Part shown: positions 20,721 through 33,199 of the stretch, in pieces
Position numbering within the stretch: position 1 is the stretch's first letter
Layout: each line of letters starts with the position of its first letter
Assembly: GCF_008728515.1 (NCBI RefSeq)
Contig: NC_044977.1
Location: 5,417,501 to 5,481,500 of the forward strand
Direction of reading: 5' to 3'
Length of the DNA: 64,000 nucleotides
From: Papio anubis
Taxonomy: Eukaryota; Chordata; Mammalia; Primates; Cercopithecidae
Position numbers and translations under genes: made by a program
The notes under the pieces: model-generated
What the model saw: only the letters and a program-made list of their open reading frames with translations
Databases searched by the model: none
What the model was told of the DNA's origin: nothing

Positions 20721-21970
20721 CATTATTTAAATCATGTTCAAGAGTGAATGAGTTTCCTCAGATAAAATCCATAATTATTGCTTTTTGTATAGTGTTCCTT
20801 TAAATCTGTGCAACTGTGAAATAAAGAACATGTTAGCTGGTTCTAAACATTAAATGAGGGTCATAAAAACATCACTGGTCCATATCAATTTTTAAATTCA
20901 GGCAAAAAAGAAAGTTGGAATTTTTCTGATTAGATCCCATTTTCAAGAAGTTATTTTCCACGGCTCTCAGCTACTCTCTCTCTCTTGATTTCACCCTCTG
21001 AGCAAAACTTCCTTTTTCAAGAAAGGTAGCTCTGGTTTGCAAATGAGTAGTTTTCTCAGTTTGCTTGGCACCAATAGAAGTTGGAGGTAACTTCTGCTTT
21101 TTTTTTTTTTTTTCTTTTCCATTTTGTACTATATCTTCCCTTATCAGTCCAAGCTGACAGTGTTTCTTCCAATATAATTTTCTCAAAACTTTATGAACTT
21201 CCTGTGTATATCACAGGGGTTATCCCATTAGACAAAAGCTATAGCCACAAATTTTCACAATAAGCTTTTAGCTCCTTATAGTCCCCATTGCCTGAGTGAG
21301 GGAATATATGAGTCAGAAATTTGGCTTCATCTCTAGACCAGACTTTCTGGCAGTGCCCTAAGTTTGAAATTAGTTCAGAAGGCATTTCTTAATTTTATCG
21401 TCTTTGCCATTTGGAAATTCTGAGAATTTTTAAAACCATAAAGTTGTATCTTTTTTTAAAGTCCTTTACTCAATTTATCTCTCTCTTCTCACATTTTACT
21501 AAAAGCAGTAAGAATAAAGTAGGCTACACCATAAATACTTTGTTTATAAGTATCCTTAACTATCACAACAAATTCTTTGGTTACATTCTCTACTGTCCAC
21601 ATTATTGTAGACAATAGTGGTGCTAAGCTTTTTGTTCTACAAAGTAAGAATACTTCCTCCATTTGAAGTATTTGAAGCCACTAAATTTGTGGTCATTTGT
21701 TATCACAACATAGAAAACTCGTACAATTTATATTTAGTTATGTGCTCTACTTAGAGAAAAGAAAATTAAAAATCTATAAAGTTCAAATTGGTTTGTGCAT
21801 TTAGAAGATGAGTGTATAGTAAAAGATGATTAAGGTGTTGAACAAGAATACTGAAAACACTGGAAGAGTAGAGAATTTTTTTTTTAATACTGCAGCAAAT
21901 CTTATGTCATCAAGACAATGAGACGGACCCTCATATACATAAACATTAGACAGACAGACAGGTAGATAGA
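20721..21970. other. AT-rich stretch, nothing firmly recognised
   Basis: Holds a T-run (about 21100-21113) and no gene. Short open frames (60-71 codons) are within chance expectation. Confidence 0.4.
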
Positions 21971-22384
21971 TGGATATGGTTTGGATATTTTGTCCACTTC
22001 TAATCTCATGTTGAAATGTGACCTCCAATGTTGTAGAAGGGCCTAGTGGGAGGTGTTTGGGGCATTGGGATGGATCCTTCATAAATGGTTTGGTGCTATG
22101 TCACAGTAATGAGTAAGTTCTCACACTATGAATTCACATGAGATGTAGTTGTTTATAGCAGCCTGATACCTCCTCCTTCTCTGTCTTGCTCCCTTTCTTA
22201 CCACGTGACACACCATCTCCCCTTTACCTTCTGCCATGAGTGTAAGCTTTCTGAGCCCACACAAGAAGCAGATTCTGGCACTCTGCTTTGTCTACAGCCT
22301 GCAGAACCATGAGCCAAATAAACCTCTTTTATTTGTAAATTACCCAGTCTTAGGTACTCCTTTATAGATATGCAAACTAATACA
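21971..22384 (+). mobile_element. 5' LTR of MST-type MaLR
   Basis: Opens TGGATATGGTTTGGATATTT and contains 'GAGTAAGTTCTCAC', 'CTTCTGCCATGAGTGTAAGC', 'GCAGAACCATGAGCCAAATA' and AATAAA (22317-22322), ending CTAATACA. This is the MSTA/MSTB pattern. Confidence 0.9.
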
Positions 22385-24004
22385 GAAAACTGGTATCAAG
22401 AAGTATGGTATTGCCATAACGATACTTGAAAATGTGGAAGCATTGGAAGTGTGTAACAGGCAGAGGTTGGAAGAGTTTGGGGTCTCAAAAGAATACAGGA
22501 AAATAAGAGGAAGTTTAGAACATCTTAGAGATTGGATAAATGGTGGTGAGCAAAATGCTGATAGAAACTGAACAGTAGATACCAGGCTGATGAAGTCTCA
22601 AATGGAAATGAGAAACGTATTGACAACTGGAGCAAAGGTTGCCCTTGTAACATCTTAGCAAATAACTTGGATCCATTGTGTCCACATCTTAGGGCTTTGT
22701 GAAAGGTTGAACTTGAGAGTGCTGACTTAGGGTATCTGGCAGAGGAAATTCTTAAGCTGCAAAGCATTCAAGATATGCCATGGTTACTTCTAACAGCCTA
22801 AATTAGATATGGGAGCAAAGAATTACTTAAAGTTGGAATTTATAATTTAAAGGGAATCAAAGCATAAAAATCTGTAGCCTGGCCTCACAGTAGAGAAGGA
22901 AAAAACACTTTGAGGCAAATCCAAGAAGGCTCTGGAGCAACTATTTGTTAGAGAGATTTGCATTACTAAAAGGGAACCAAGTGTTAATATCCAAGAAAAT
23001 GGGGAAAAGGCCTTGAAGGCATTTACAAAATGTTTAAGGTAGTCCCTCCCATTATAGGCCCAGGGGCCTAGGAGCAATTAATGGCTTTGAGAGCCAGGCC
23101 CAGGGCCCTGCTGCCCTGCAAAGCCTTTGAACTCTGCTTCCTACATGCCCACTGCTCCAGCTCCAGCCATGGATCAAAGAGCCCCAAGTACAGCTTGGGC
23201 CACTGTTTCAGAGGGTGCAAGCTACAATCCATGGGGGTTTCCACATGGTGTTAAGCCTTCAGGTACACAGAACGCAAGGGTGAAAGAAGCTTAGCAGCTT
23301 TTACCTAGATTTCAGGGATGTATTTCAAAGCCTGAGTCCCTAGGCAGAAGACTGTCACAGGAGCAGAGCCCCTGCAGAGGGAGTCCACTAGGACAGTGCC
23401 AAGGGGAAATGTGGGGTTGGTGCCCTCACACAAAGTCTCTACCACAACACTAGTTAGTGAAGCTGTGGGAAGGGGGCCGCCACTCTCCAGATCCCAGAAT
23501 GGTCAGTAGCTGCTTGCTGAGCCTTGAAAAGCCCCAGGCACTTAACTCCAACCCATGGGAACAGCCGCAGGTCCTTTACCCTGCGATGCACAAGAGTGAA
23601 GCTGCCCAAAGCATTGTGAGCTCACTCCTTGTACAATGTGTTCTGGATGTGGGACAAGCAGTCAAAGGAAATTATTTTGAGCTTTAAGATGTAACGATTG
23701 CCCTGCTGGGTTTCAGATTTGCATGGCGCCTATTGTCCTTTTCTTTTGGCTTATTTCTCTCTTTCAGAAAGAGAATGTTTACCCAAAGCCTGTACTACCA
23801 TTGTATCCTGATGTAAATAGCTTGTTTTTTTTATCTTGTAGGTTCATAGGTGGAAAGAACTTGCTTTGTGCCTCAGAGGAAACTTTGATCTGTGAAATTT
23901 TGTGTAGTGCTGAAATGAGTTAAGACTTTGGGAGACTGTTGGGAAGGGATGATTGTATTTTGAAATGTGAGAAGGATATGAGATTTGGGGGGTTAGGGAC
24001 AAAA
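22385..24004 (+). mobile_element. MST-int: internal region of the MaLR element
   Basis: The 1.6 kb between the two LTRs opens 'GAAAACTGGTATCAAGAAGT', as MaLR internal regions do, and carries text typical of MST/THE1 internal sequence ('AAGTGTTAATATCCAAG', 'AGAGAGATTTGCATTACTAA'). MaLRs lack pol, and no intact frame is seen. The 60-80-codon frames here (for example 23457-23687 plus strand, 22847-23077 minus strand) belong to the element. Confidence 0.8.
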
Positions 24005-24420
24005 AGATATGGTTTGGATGTTTTGTCTTCTCCAAATCTCCTGTTGACATGTGACCTCTAGTGTTGGAGGTAGGCCTAGCGGGAGATGTTTGGGTCATGG
24101 GGGCAGATCCCTCATGAAAGGCTTAGTGATGCCTTCACAGTAATAAGTGAGATCTCCCTTTTCGAGTTCATACAAGTTCTGATTGTTTAAAGGAACCTTC
24201 AACCTCCTCCCTCTCTCTCTTGCTCCCTCTCTCACCATGTGACACGCTGGTTCCTCTTTGCCTTCCACCATGATTGTAAGCTTCTCAACACCCTCGCAAG
24301 AAGCAGATGCTGGAACTATGCTTTGTTTAAAGCCCATAGACCCATAAGGCAAATAAATCTGTTTTCTTTAAGTTACTCAATTTCAGGTACTTCTTTATAA
24401 TAATGCAAATGGACCTATAT
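24005..24420 (+). mobile_element. 3' LTR of MST-type MaLR
   Basis: Collinear with the 5' LTR ('GATATGGTTTGGATGTTTTG', 'CCACCATGATTGTAAGC', AATAAA at 24352-24357). Its end runs into a TA microsatellite, so the last bases and the TSD are unclear. Confidence 0.9.
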
Positions 24421-24485
24421 ATATATGTCCATATGATGTGTATATGTATGTAGTATATACACACACACACATACATATATGTGCA
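24417..24485. repeat. TA/CA microsatellite
   Basis: TATATA passing into ACACACACACAC and ATACATATATG, directly after the MST 3' LTR. Confidence 0.85.
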
Positions 24486-24656
24486 GCACATACACATTCA
24501 TAAGAAATAACAGCATCCACTTGAAAAATATAGGCTTATAGTTAAGAGTGAAAATCTACTTTTAATAAAGCAAAAATATATAGAGAGAGACTGTTCAACA
24601 CTGTTTGGTGTCAAAATTAGATAAAAGGCTTTTCTGGGAGAGTTTCATAATTTTTC

Positions 24657-24679
24657 TTATCTATTTATTTATTTATTAG
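24657..24679. repeat. (TTTA)n microsatellite
   Basis: Short run of ATTT units, 'TATCTATTTATTTATTTATT'. Confidence 0.7.
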
Positions 24680-24779
24680 TATTTTCTGTAATTGACAGCT
24701 TTGGCCTAAATTCGAAGTGTTTTCTGAGTAGTTTTACAGACCAGCTATAATCTTTCAAAATAGCTATTACTTTCTTTCC

Positions 24780-25170
24780 TTTTCAAAACGTTTTTTCCTA
24801 CTCTACTTCCTCTTTCAGATTGTGGTGATTCTATCTACCTATGCATGTAGCATGGAAAACAGTCTCCTTAACTCTTCCCTCTCCTTATCATTCATATCTA
24901 ATTGATCACAGAGCATTGTTTATGCTTCTAAATATCATCAGCAACCTCACCCACAAACTACATTCTCCTTTGCATGCTTTTTATGTCATTATAGTTCAGA
25001 TCCACATAATCATTTTCCTGAACTATAATCTAAACTCTGAACTCATTTGCTAATCCATATATTCCCATCACCTCCTGTGCTTCCTCCTATGTTTTGTCCA
25101 CACTACAATCTTAGTTCTCTCTGTAAAAGGCAAATCTGATCAAACCTTTCTTTCTAAAGTTTTTATTGAT
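24780..25170 (+). mobile_element. L2 fragment
   Basis: Blocks 'GTGCTTCCTCCTATG', 'AAGGCAAATCTGATCAAACC' and 'TTTCTTTCTAAAG' resemble decayed L2 ORF2 text. No intact frame. Confidence 0.5.
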
Positions 25171-25461
25171 GTTTTTAAATCATCTGGAACAATTTGGAAG
25201 CCTCATAAAACAACTTAAAATATGACATTTTATATATAAACATGCATGTTAACATATTATTTTGGCAATTGTAATGTAAAAATGTAAACACTTCCTTTCA
25301 CTATTGCACATCATTTTATGAAAGAGATTGTTAAATCAAAGTAGAAATAACAAGATCTCAGAATATAGAACATTCTCCAAGTGAAAACACAATATACTTT
25401 CAGAGATATGTATAGAAACAGAAAGACAGAAAATAGAAACGGAGAGAAGACAGGAAGGACA

Positions 25462-25759
25462 GGCCGGACACAGTGGCTCACACCTGTAACCCCAGCACTT
25501 TCGGAGGCTGAGGTGGGTGGATCACGAGATCAGGAAATCAAGACCATCCTGGCCAACAGGGTGAAACTCCATCTCTACTAAAAAATACAAAAATTAGCTG
25601 GGCATGGTGGCATGTGCCTGTAATCCCAGCTACTCAGGAGGCTGAGGCAGGAGAATCTCTTGAACCCGGAAAGTGGAGGTTGCAGTGAGCTGAGATTGTG
25701 CCATCGCACTCCAGCCTGGTGACAAAGCCAGACTCCATCTCAAAAAACAAAACAAAAAA
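25462..25759 (+). mobile_element. Full-length AluS with 14-bp TSD
   Basis: Complete dimer opening GGCCGGACACAGTGGCTCA, tail with CAAAACAAAAAAA. Flanked by AGACAGGAAGGACA (25448-25461 and 25760-25773). Confidence 0.95.
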
Positions 25760-26368
25760 AGACAGGAAGGACAAAAAGAATGACAAATTTAAAATTTGTT
25801 TTCCTATTGAAAAGAACACACCTGACTCCAAAATCACCAAAGAGCAATGTAGATCTCTATTGAATTTTTCTGTTGATGTGATAATGTGATGTGTCTGTGT
25901 GACTGGGAGATGATGTGTTAGTGTGGATGGGAGATTGGCATAGAAATACATTGCATATGGCATAAGAAAATTTCTCAAAGCTCCTCTTTTTGAAAGTTAC
26001 AGATATGTCACTCTCAGCAATTCTTTATAGCTCTTTCTTACCCTTTCACTTCCTCTACTCTAAATGAACCTGCCTTGGAGTCATCCCATCACTTTATTGT
26101 GTAAATTTAATTTATATTTTTCTCATTTCACTTCTCTGATCAACAAACCGGAAAAGTTATTGTTGACATATCTGTACATGTAGAAGCTTGGGATGAAGTG
26201 AGGGGGTGTGAGAAATAGAGAATCTAAATATGGAAAATTTTTCTCATCACAAATTGTTTTATTGATAGAAATTTGTAAGTTTTGAAAGTAATATTTAACA
26301 TCTCTTTAAAAACTTCATTGTATCCTGTCACTATTCTGACACTCTCAAAAATCTTGGGCCAGAAATTA

Positions 26369-26430
26369 TTAGGTTGGTTTGAAAGTAATGTCAGTTTTTG
26401 CCATTACTTTAATGGCAAATATTTTTACTA
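26369..26430 (+). mobile_element. MADE1 (mariner MITE) fragment
   Basis: TTAGGTTGGTTTGAAAGTAA followed by 'TCAGTTTTTGCCATTACTTT' and 'AATGGCAAA' is the palindromic core of the 80-bp Hsmar1-derived MADE1 element. The right half is decayed. Confidence 0.85.
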
Positions 26431-26759
26431 TCTGGAGCTGCACAGTTCAGGCACCTGATTTGCTAATGAGGAGCTTTCCGGAATTTATATGAAAGAGGAT
26501 CAGGACCAAGAATTTCGATCAGCAGCGAAGGGGCTCACTGTCATTTCTCTCTGGTTGTAAAGGAGGGTGAGAGTGCACCTGTGGCACTTTGTTTGAAGCT
26601 CCATTTGCATATCAAGCACAGTTTGATCACTTATGCTTATCTGAGAAGGCTTTCCTGAAGGATTAAAGCCTTGGTGCAGTCCTCTGCTGAATCTGTTATT
26701 TGTAAGAAAATGTGCTATGAAAACCACTGATCTTTAGAAAAAGATCCAAAAATCACTGG
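26431..26759. other. Short unassigned stretch
   Basis: Slightly GC-richer than its surroundings. A 75-codon minus-strand frame (26500-26727) has no recognisable domain. Confidence 0.35.
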
Positions 26760-28110
26760 TATGAAATTCAGTTTGTCGTAATTCTATTATACCACCTTTC
26801 TTTCCTCAGTCATTTCTACTGCATTCACAATATTTCAGACACAATCTCTGCGACCAACAAATGTTATGCTCTTTGTTGCAGCTTGACTTTTGTGTTGTGT
26901 TGCCTTTGCTTGAAAAGCTCTTGATGTTAACCCACATTTCTAGTTACCTTGAATGTAGCACTATCCATGTTGTAATGTAATTATACATGATTACTTATGG
27001 TGTGTCTCTTCTCTGGAGTGTGGGTTCCATTTGTGTTACACTTCTGTCAAAAGTGCTTCACATGCAATTACAGCAGGAAAGAGCCCTAGTCGCCATAGAA
27101 TTTCTCAAAATGCCTTTACCTTCAACCTGACTTGAAGAGTTTCTGGTAAATTCAGCCTGGCTGTTTATGTCATGGTGCAGTGAAATGTGGTTTGCTAGTC
27201 TATGGTGCTAATTATTCCTGGCTAGCTGTTTACCTAAAAAGCTATAATAATTAGTAATGGTGACTTGAAAGCTTATTTCTCAGTATACACATTGACATGC
27301 AAGTTTTTCATAATTATTTCTAGTCACCCAATTAATTAAATAGCGAAGACATAAACTGTATTTCTGCGGAATTCTGTAAAATAGTGTATCTCAATATTGA
27401 TTTATTTCTATTTCTCAAGGCAAGTATTGCTTTCCTCCATTTCAAAATCAATAAATCTAACTGGGTTTTATCATTGTAGTAGTCTGAAAAGTGTCCTCTC
27501 ACTCCCAAAGCACTTTCCTATCAAAACTCTGGAATCTATGACTTTTACTTTATTTGAATAGAAAGGTCTTTGCAGATGTGATTAAACATCCCCAGATGAG
27601 ATCATTCTTGATTATACAGGTGGGTCCTAAATCCAATGATAAGTGTCTTCAAGAAAGAAAGGCAAAGAAGGTTTAAGTCAGAAGAGGAGACAACAGAAAA
27701 GAAAAAGCTATGCAAAACAGGCGAGATTGGATTGGTGAGACCACAGGAAGGCCAATGGGTACCAGAAGACGAAAGGCAAGGAATGGAATCTCCTCTAGAG
27801 CCCATGAAGAAAGCATACTGCTACTGTTACCTGGATTTCCGCCCTCTGGCCTCCAGAACGGGGAATAATACACTTCCTTGTATTTTAACCCACCACGTCT
27901 GTGAGAATTTCTTACAGTAGTAAATTTCTAATACATTTTGAAAGTTTCAACCCTCCCCCTACCCACACGCATATCTCCAATGCCATTTTCTGATTTGTGT
28001 TTCTCCGTAGCCTTGATCATACTCTAAAATACTCCATATATGATTCATTCATCTTGTTCTGTCTCTCCAGATAGAATGTAATGAGGCTGTAGGTGGCATT
28101 TTCCATAATG
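26760..28110 (+). mobile_element. L2 pieces interrupted by MLT1
   Basis: 26760-27060 and 27955-28110 carry L2 3' blocks ('TTCCTCAGTCATTTCTACTG', 'CTTGAAAAGCTCTTGATGTT', 'CTCCAGATAGAATGTAATGA'). An MLT1 LTR lies between them. Diverged; limits approximate. Confidence 0.5.
27475..27935 (+). mobile_element. MLT1C/D-like MaLR LTR
   Basis: Opens TGTAGTAGTCTGAAAAGTGT and has 'GTCTTTGCAGATGTGATTAA', 'GGTGGGTCCTAAATCCAATG', 'GGCCTCCAGAAC' and the ending CTAATACA, as in the longer, older MLT1 subfamilies. Open frames of 94 codons (plus strand, 27636-27920) and 66-67 codons (minus strand) are LTR sequence. Confidence 0.8.
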
Positions 28111-29048
28111 GAAATCTTGGACAAATAATAATAAAGTCAAACCTATTAAAATACACAGTACTTCCTGAATAATAAAAAAGAAAGGGTAATTACTACTTTT
28201 AGTTTACTCTAATATAAAAGTGAGGTGCCACATTTTTGTTATTAGCACCAAACCCCTCCAAAATTCTACCTTTAAAATTATATGGTTAAGGTTAGTGAGA
28301 AAAAAATTTAATGAAATAAAAGGCAGATTGTTCAGTTAGTGAGGGAAATAAATAGTTATATGGGAGAGCAGGTTCTAAATGTGGTACTTAGAATCCATAA
28401 GGTAGTCAACTTATCACTGTCAAACTTGATATTTCATGGAACGGAAACGAACATAAGCTCTTGATATTTCCAACTGGGAGCGATCTACAAAGACGCCTGT
28501 AAATGAGGCAAGAAAGCACAAAATAAATCAGCAAGTATTTCAAGCACTGATAAGGACACCACAGGTTTACAAGAATTGTATTGATGAATGACATACATTT
28601 ATTATATTTTTATAAGCCATTCAATTAAATAAGACAAAATATTTGTGATGTAAAATAAAGACATTTAAAAGAATACTTGGCGTACTCAAGTTTTATTAAC
28701 CTATGTGAAAATCCTGCATTTTGTGAAACTTACTTTTGCTCATTACTAGAGATATAATGTCAAACATTTTTACTTCACCAGATAAATTTAATTTATTTTG
28801 CAATTGAATTGCGTAGTGGCAATGGATATCTATTGGAGGATAATATCAATAACTACAAATAAAATTGTAATGTGCATTTTATATTAAAAATAAACCTGCA
28901 TTACTTAAATAAGAGAGCTATTAAAACAGTAGACAATATTATTCCATAATTATTTTCTTTTCTTTGTCCAAAACGGAGTTCAATGCTCACTATCATATTT
29001 AAATAATCAACACAATTGGATAATATTACTATTAAAATAAATCTTTCT
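28111..29048. other. AT-rich stretch, nothing recognised
   Basis: No gene, RNA or confident repeat. Confidence 0.4.
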
Positions 29049-29132
29049 CACACACACACACACACAAACTGCACACACATACACATATGCCATACAAACA
29101 TGCACATACACACACACACACATATACACACC
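29049..29132. repeat. (CA)n compound microsatellite
   Basis: Three CA runs separated by short interruptions. It explains the His-Thr-rich stretch of the 125-codon plus-strand frame at 29016-29393, which is not a gene. Confidence 0.9.
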
Positions 29133-30158
29133 CTTTTAGTGAATAATAAAGTTACCCAAAAGATTTTTTTGCCAAAAATGTCTACCTTTATAGTTTTAAA
29201 TCTAGGACAACTGAATAGAAGTATTATAATATTCTACACTATTTTTAAAGAATATAAAGTGCATGTGGAATTCTTAGAAAACTCCAAATTAGTACGTAAA
29301 ATTCTACTTCATTTTTATCTTTTATTACAAAGAAAATGTAGATTTATATTCCAAGATTCAGTAAAGCCTTCAGTCAATTTTTGGACTTTCTAATCAAAAC
29401 TAATACATCGACAAAACATGTACTCTCACAAATAAGAGTAATGTCACAGCTTCTACAATTTTAGATATTTGATTTCATGAATATGTATGACTGATCGAAA
29501 CTTTAAAACATACGTTTTAAGGCATTTACCTGAATCTCCACAGGAACTGGTAAAAAAAAAAAAAAGGTTATGGAATAAAACTGGTTTTTATTTTTAAAAA
29601 AGAACATTTAAAACTACTATAGCATGGTAGCAATTCTGTGATAAACCATATAGAGTTTAGAAATTACCAAGTAACCCACCATTGGTAACTGGACCTTGTA
29701 CCAAGTATCATTAATGTAATGGACTTCGTGTTGTCTGCTGTGATTAAACAGATGAATGTAATATTTACTTTCTAATATCTAATTCTTAGCCATTGTTAAT
29801 GATCTAAAATATTTTGAGTATTAATTATACAACACAAATGTCTTTAGCTGAGGCTTATTTTATAGATTGCAAGTTTATATGCCTACCACATATTTTGACT
29901 TGATGCTTACAGCATTTCAAAGTCAAGATAAATGAGCCCAAGTACCCCCTACACCCCAACCTATTGTTCTTTCAGTGTTGTTTATCAATATATATTAATG
30001 GATCACATATGGTTTGCTAGTTATTGTTGTCGGCACTTGTAATACATCAGTGAACAAAATGGAAGAAAGTCGCTGTCCCCATGGAACTTATATTCTAGAG
30101 ATCCAGCTATTGAACAGGACGTTTGAATATCGACTTTGATTCTGCTATCCTCTCTCCC
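29133..30158. other. AT-rich stretch with an old repeat trace
   Basis: The last 170 bp ('AATACATCAGTGAACAAAAT', 'CCCCATGGAACTTATATTCT') belong to a widespread ancient mammalian repeat. The rest is unassigned. Confidence 0.4.
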
Positions 30159-30503
30159 TGTCTTAGGGTTTTTAGGTTGTTCTTTAAAAGGACATTAGAC
30201 ACAGTCATTTATAAAAGCATACATTGATTGCTCATAGTTCTGAAGGTAGGAAGTTCAAGACCAAGTCACCAGCAGATTTATCGTCTGCTTAGAATTCACT
30301 CTCTGTTTCAAAGATAGCACCTTCTGGCTGTGTCTTCATGTGGTGGAAAGCAAACAAGCCCCCACAGGACTCCTTTATAAAGGCACTAATCCCATTCATA
30401 AGGGTTCATCACTCGTGATCCAATCACTTTCTGAATACCATTACCTTAGGGGATAAGTTTCAATATATGAATTTTAGGGAACACAAATATTCAGACGGCA
30501 ACA
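30159..30503 (-). mobile_element. 3' LTR of a minus-strand MaLR (MLT1/MSTD-like)
   Basis: In plus orientation it starts TGTCTTAGGG and ends GACGGCAACA. Internal blocks 'TATAAAGGCACTAATCCCAT' and 'ATACCATTACCTTAGGGGA' are the antisense MaLR pattern. Confidence 0.85.
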
Positions 30504-30905
30504 TTTTGCCCCTAGTTTTCTGAAATTCATGTTCTTGTCACCTGCAAAATACATTCGTTTCATCCTAATAGCCCCAAAACTCTTAACTTGTTCTAGCATC
30601 AACTCAAAAGTCTTAAGACTAAAATCTCATCTAAATATCATCTAAATTGGATACAAATGGGACTCAAGAACATCTGACTCATTCTGAGGCAAATTTCCCT
30701 CACTCTAAGAAGATTAGGTCTCCCTATAACTCTTCCTTTCTGATCTTTCAACAAAATCACCCTTAATGCTTCGTTTATTGCAATGCAGGCTTTTTCTAGC
30801 AGGCACCTTCAAATCTTTCAGCCTCTAACCATTACTCAGTTCCAAAGCTGCTTGCGCATTTTTAGGAATGTATTATAGCAACAGCCCACTCTCAGTAACA
30901 ATTTC
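30504..30905 (-). mobile_element. MaLR internal sequence (MLT1-int type, deleted)
   Basis: About 400 bp between the two LTRs carry antisense MaLR internal text ('TTTCTGAAATTCATGTTCTT', 'AGCATCAACTCAAAAGTC', 'AACTCTTAACTTGTTC'). Shorter than the full internal region, so partly deleted. Confidence 0.75.
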
Positions 30906-31263
30906 TGTATTAGGATATTTGGGCTACTGTAACAGAATACCTTAGACTGGGCAATTTAGAAGTATCCTAAATTTACTGCTCATAGTTTTAGTTTTAGAAG
31001 GTGGGAAGTGCAAGTATATTCTTAATTAAGGGTTTGCTTTCTTCTTCAAAGATGATACTTTCTAGCTGGTCCTCCTATTATAGTAGGAGCAGAAAAGCTC
31101 GCTTAGGCCTCTTTTATAACAGTACTAATTTCATTTATTCATGAGGGCAAAGCTCCTATAATTGACTCACTTTCTAAAGACACCTACCTTTTAATACCAT
31201 CACCTTTGCAGCTAGATTTCAACATACAAATTTGGTAGTGCAAGAAATATTCAGACCACAACA
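30906..31263 (-). mobile_element. 5' LTR of the minus-strand MaLR
   Basis: Starts TGTATTAGGATATTTGGGCT and ends CAGACCACAACA in plus orientation. The bases outside the pair, CTCCC (30154-30158) and CACCC (31264-31268), fit a 5-bp TSD with one change. Confidence 0.85.
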
Positions 31264-31383
31264 CACCCTAATACCCAATCAATAACCAAGTTTTTTTTCT
31301 ATGCTACCATTGAAAGAATTCTCTGAAATTCATTTAATATTCTGCAATTCCATTGGTACTGTCCAAGTCTAAGCTTAGAGTTA

Positions 31384-31442
31384 TATATACATTATACACA
31401 TGTTGTGTATAAATGTGTGTGTGTATATATACATATATATAA
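31384..31442. repeat. TA/TG microsatellite
   Basis: TATATACA, TGTGTGTGTGTATATATA and ATATATAA units in succession. Confidence 0.75.
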
Positions 31443-33199
31443 TCCCCAAACTTAAAGAAATTAAAACATAACAAAACAAAAGAAATCAATAGAAAAAGAA
31501 CAAAAACATCCTCTTCAGTGAGTCTATATTCACCATTAGATTTGTTTTGTTTGAATATCTATTATAATCTACTCCCTGGCTACTGACCTACTCACTGAAA
31601 TTCTCAATATTTTCTTTTAATGTCTGGTCTTGCTGCCTTATTTACTCTGTTATATCCAAAAATATATGTATTTGAAATTCCCAGCATTTCACTTTTCATC
31701 ACACATTAACTCATCATGTTATAGGACCAACATATCTGTACACCTGCTGTGCAGTAACATACCAATTACACCAAAACAGCAGGAATGCAGCAGAGAAAGA
31801 CTTTCATTATTGCAGGGTGTGGAGTGAGGGGATGGAAGAAAACCCTCAAGTCCATCTCCTCAAGGAGTTCTGGGGTGAATTATGAAGAGTGAAGGGCTGG
31901 AAAGTTGGGGTCATTTGTTGGCTAGGGACAGGAGAATGAAATCTTCAGTATGTGAAAAATGCATTATTTGGTGAATCAGCACCTCATGAGGTCCTTCAGA
32001 CCAGCTGAGTCAGTAGTTTCATCAGGACAGTGGACCTAAAGGAATATCCCAAAGGAAGAACTTGATGTTTCATAATGTTCAGGTTGTTATGTACAGAGCA
32101 GTTAAGGGAACTATAATCCGGGGTCTACATGATTTTAGGATGATAGAGACCAAATGATTATGAGAAAGCAGGTCAGCAAGCAAGCTGACCTAATAATTAA
32201 TACTGAATAGGCTGCAAGCTTAGTTTATTTTTGTTTCTCTGTTCTCTTCTTTTCTGATTAATTTTATAAAGCTTATATGGACAGTTTCAATTATATATGC
32301 CATATCTGAAGTTAAGCTGTCACAAATCCATGCCCCCTTTTAGACCCTATTTCTTACCCTCCAAATGACTAACGTTTACATATATTTAATGTCTCAGCTG
32401 AAAAACAGGTGAACTGCCTCTGAAGTTATTTGCAGCTGAAGTGACTAAAACCAGATACAAATATAGGATAAACATTTATATTTTAAAATTCATAATAATA
32501 AGCCTTGTAATAACCTCAGAGAGCTATTGTCTCTTTCAAGTTTAAGTATCTATAAGTCGAGGACACCCATGTACAGTTACACAGGTTGTGCACTGCACAA
32601 TTTTAGGAGTGCTATTTATACAAGTTAGCTCACAGCCCACACATCGAAAGACGGTGAATGATGAGCCGTGAGTCTGAAGGGGCATCTGATGAATGTCCAC
32701 TATATCTCCTCAAGCCCATGAATCTAGCCTCAGATGATGTGACAAGCCATAAGAAACCTCGACAGAAACAGCCAAGTATAGAACTATTTAGATAGTTGAG
32801 CAAGTTTTCTAGATACACAATAAACTTGAAATCATGATCAACTGATAGATCTCTTACCACAAACAACAAACTAGAAGTTGAAAGTAAGATACCATTTTCG
32901 TTATCAACAAAATGAGTAAGCATTTTGGAATCAAATACTGTCAAACACGTACACAAACAAAAATTCTGGAGAAGTTTTTAAAATTCTATTATAAGCCACA
33001 AAAGGAGATTTAAATAGATGGGAAAATACTCCGTGTTCATGTATGAAAGCACTTACCTGTGAGTCACCTAGCCACATAGAGTACACAGCTAACCAGCATC
33101 ACACAAGTCTTGGGGATAGTACTGGTGATGAACAGATAAATACATTAATAACGTGGAAAAGATGATATATAAATATATATGTATGTGTACTTGATATAC
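31443..33199. other. AT-rich stretch, no gene recognised
   Basis: A 108-codon minus-strand frame at 32630-32956 (opening Met-Cys-Thr-Cys) has no domain I recognise and no supporting context. No confident repeat. Confidence 0.4.

Noticed and set aside
29049..29132. Regular short repeats as a CRISPR-like array
   Set aside because: Dinucleotide microsatellite without spacers, in primate DNA.
29016..29393. 125-codon frame with a His-Thr-rich stretch
   Set aside because: Produced by the (CA)n microsatellite; the rest has no domain.
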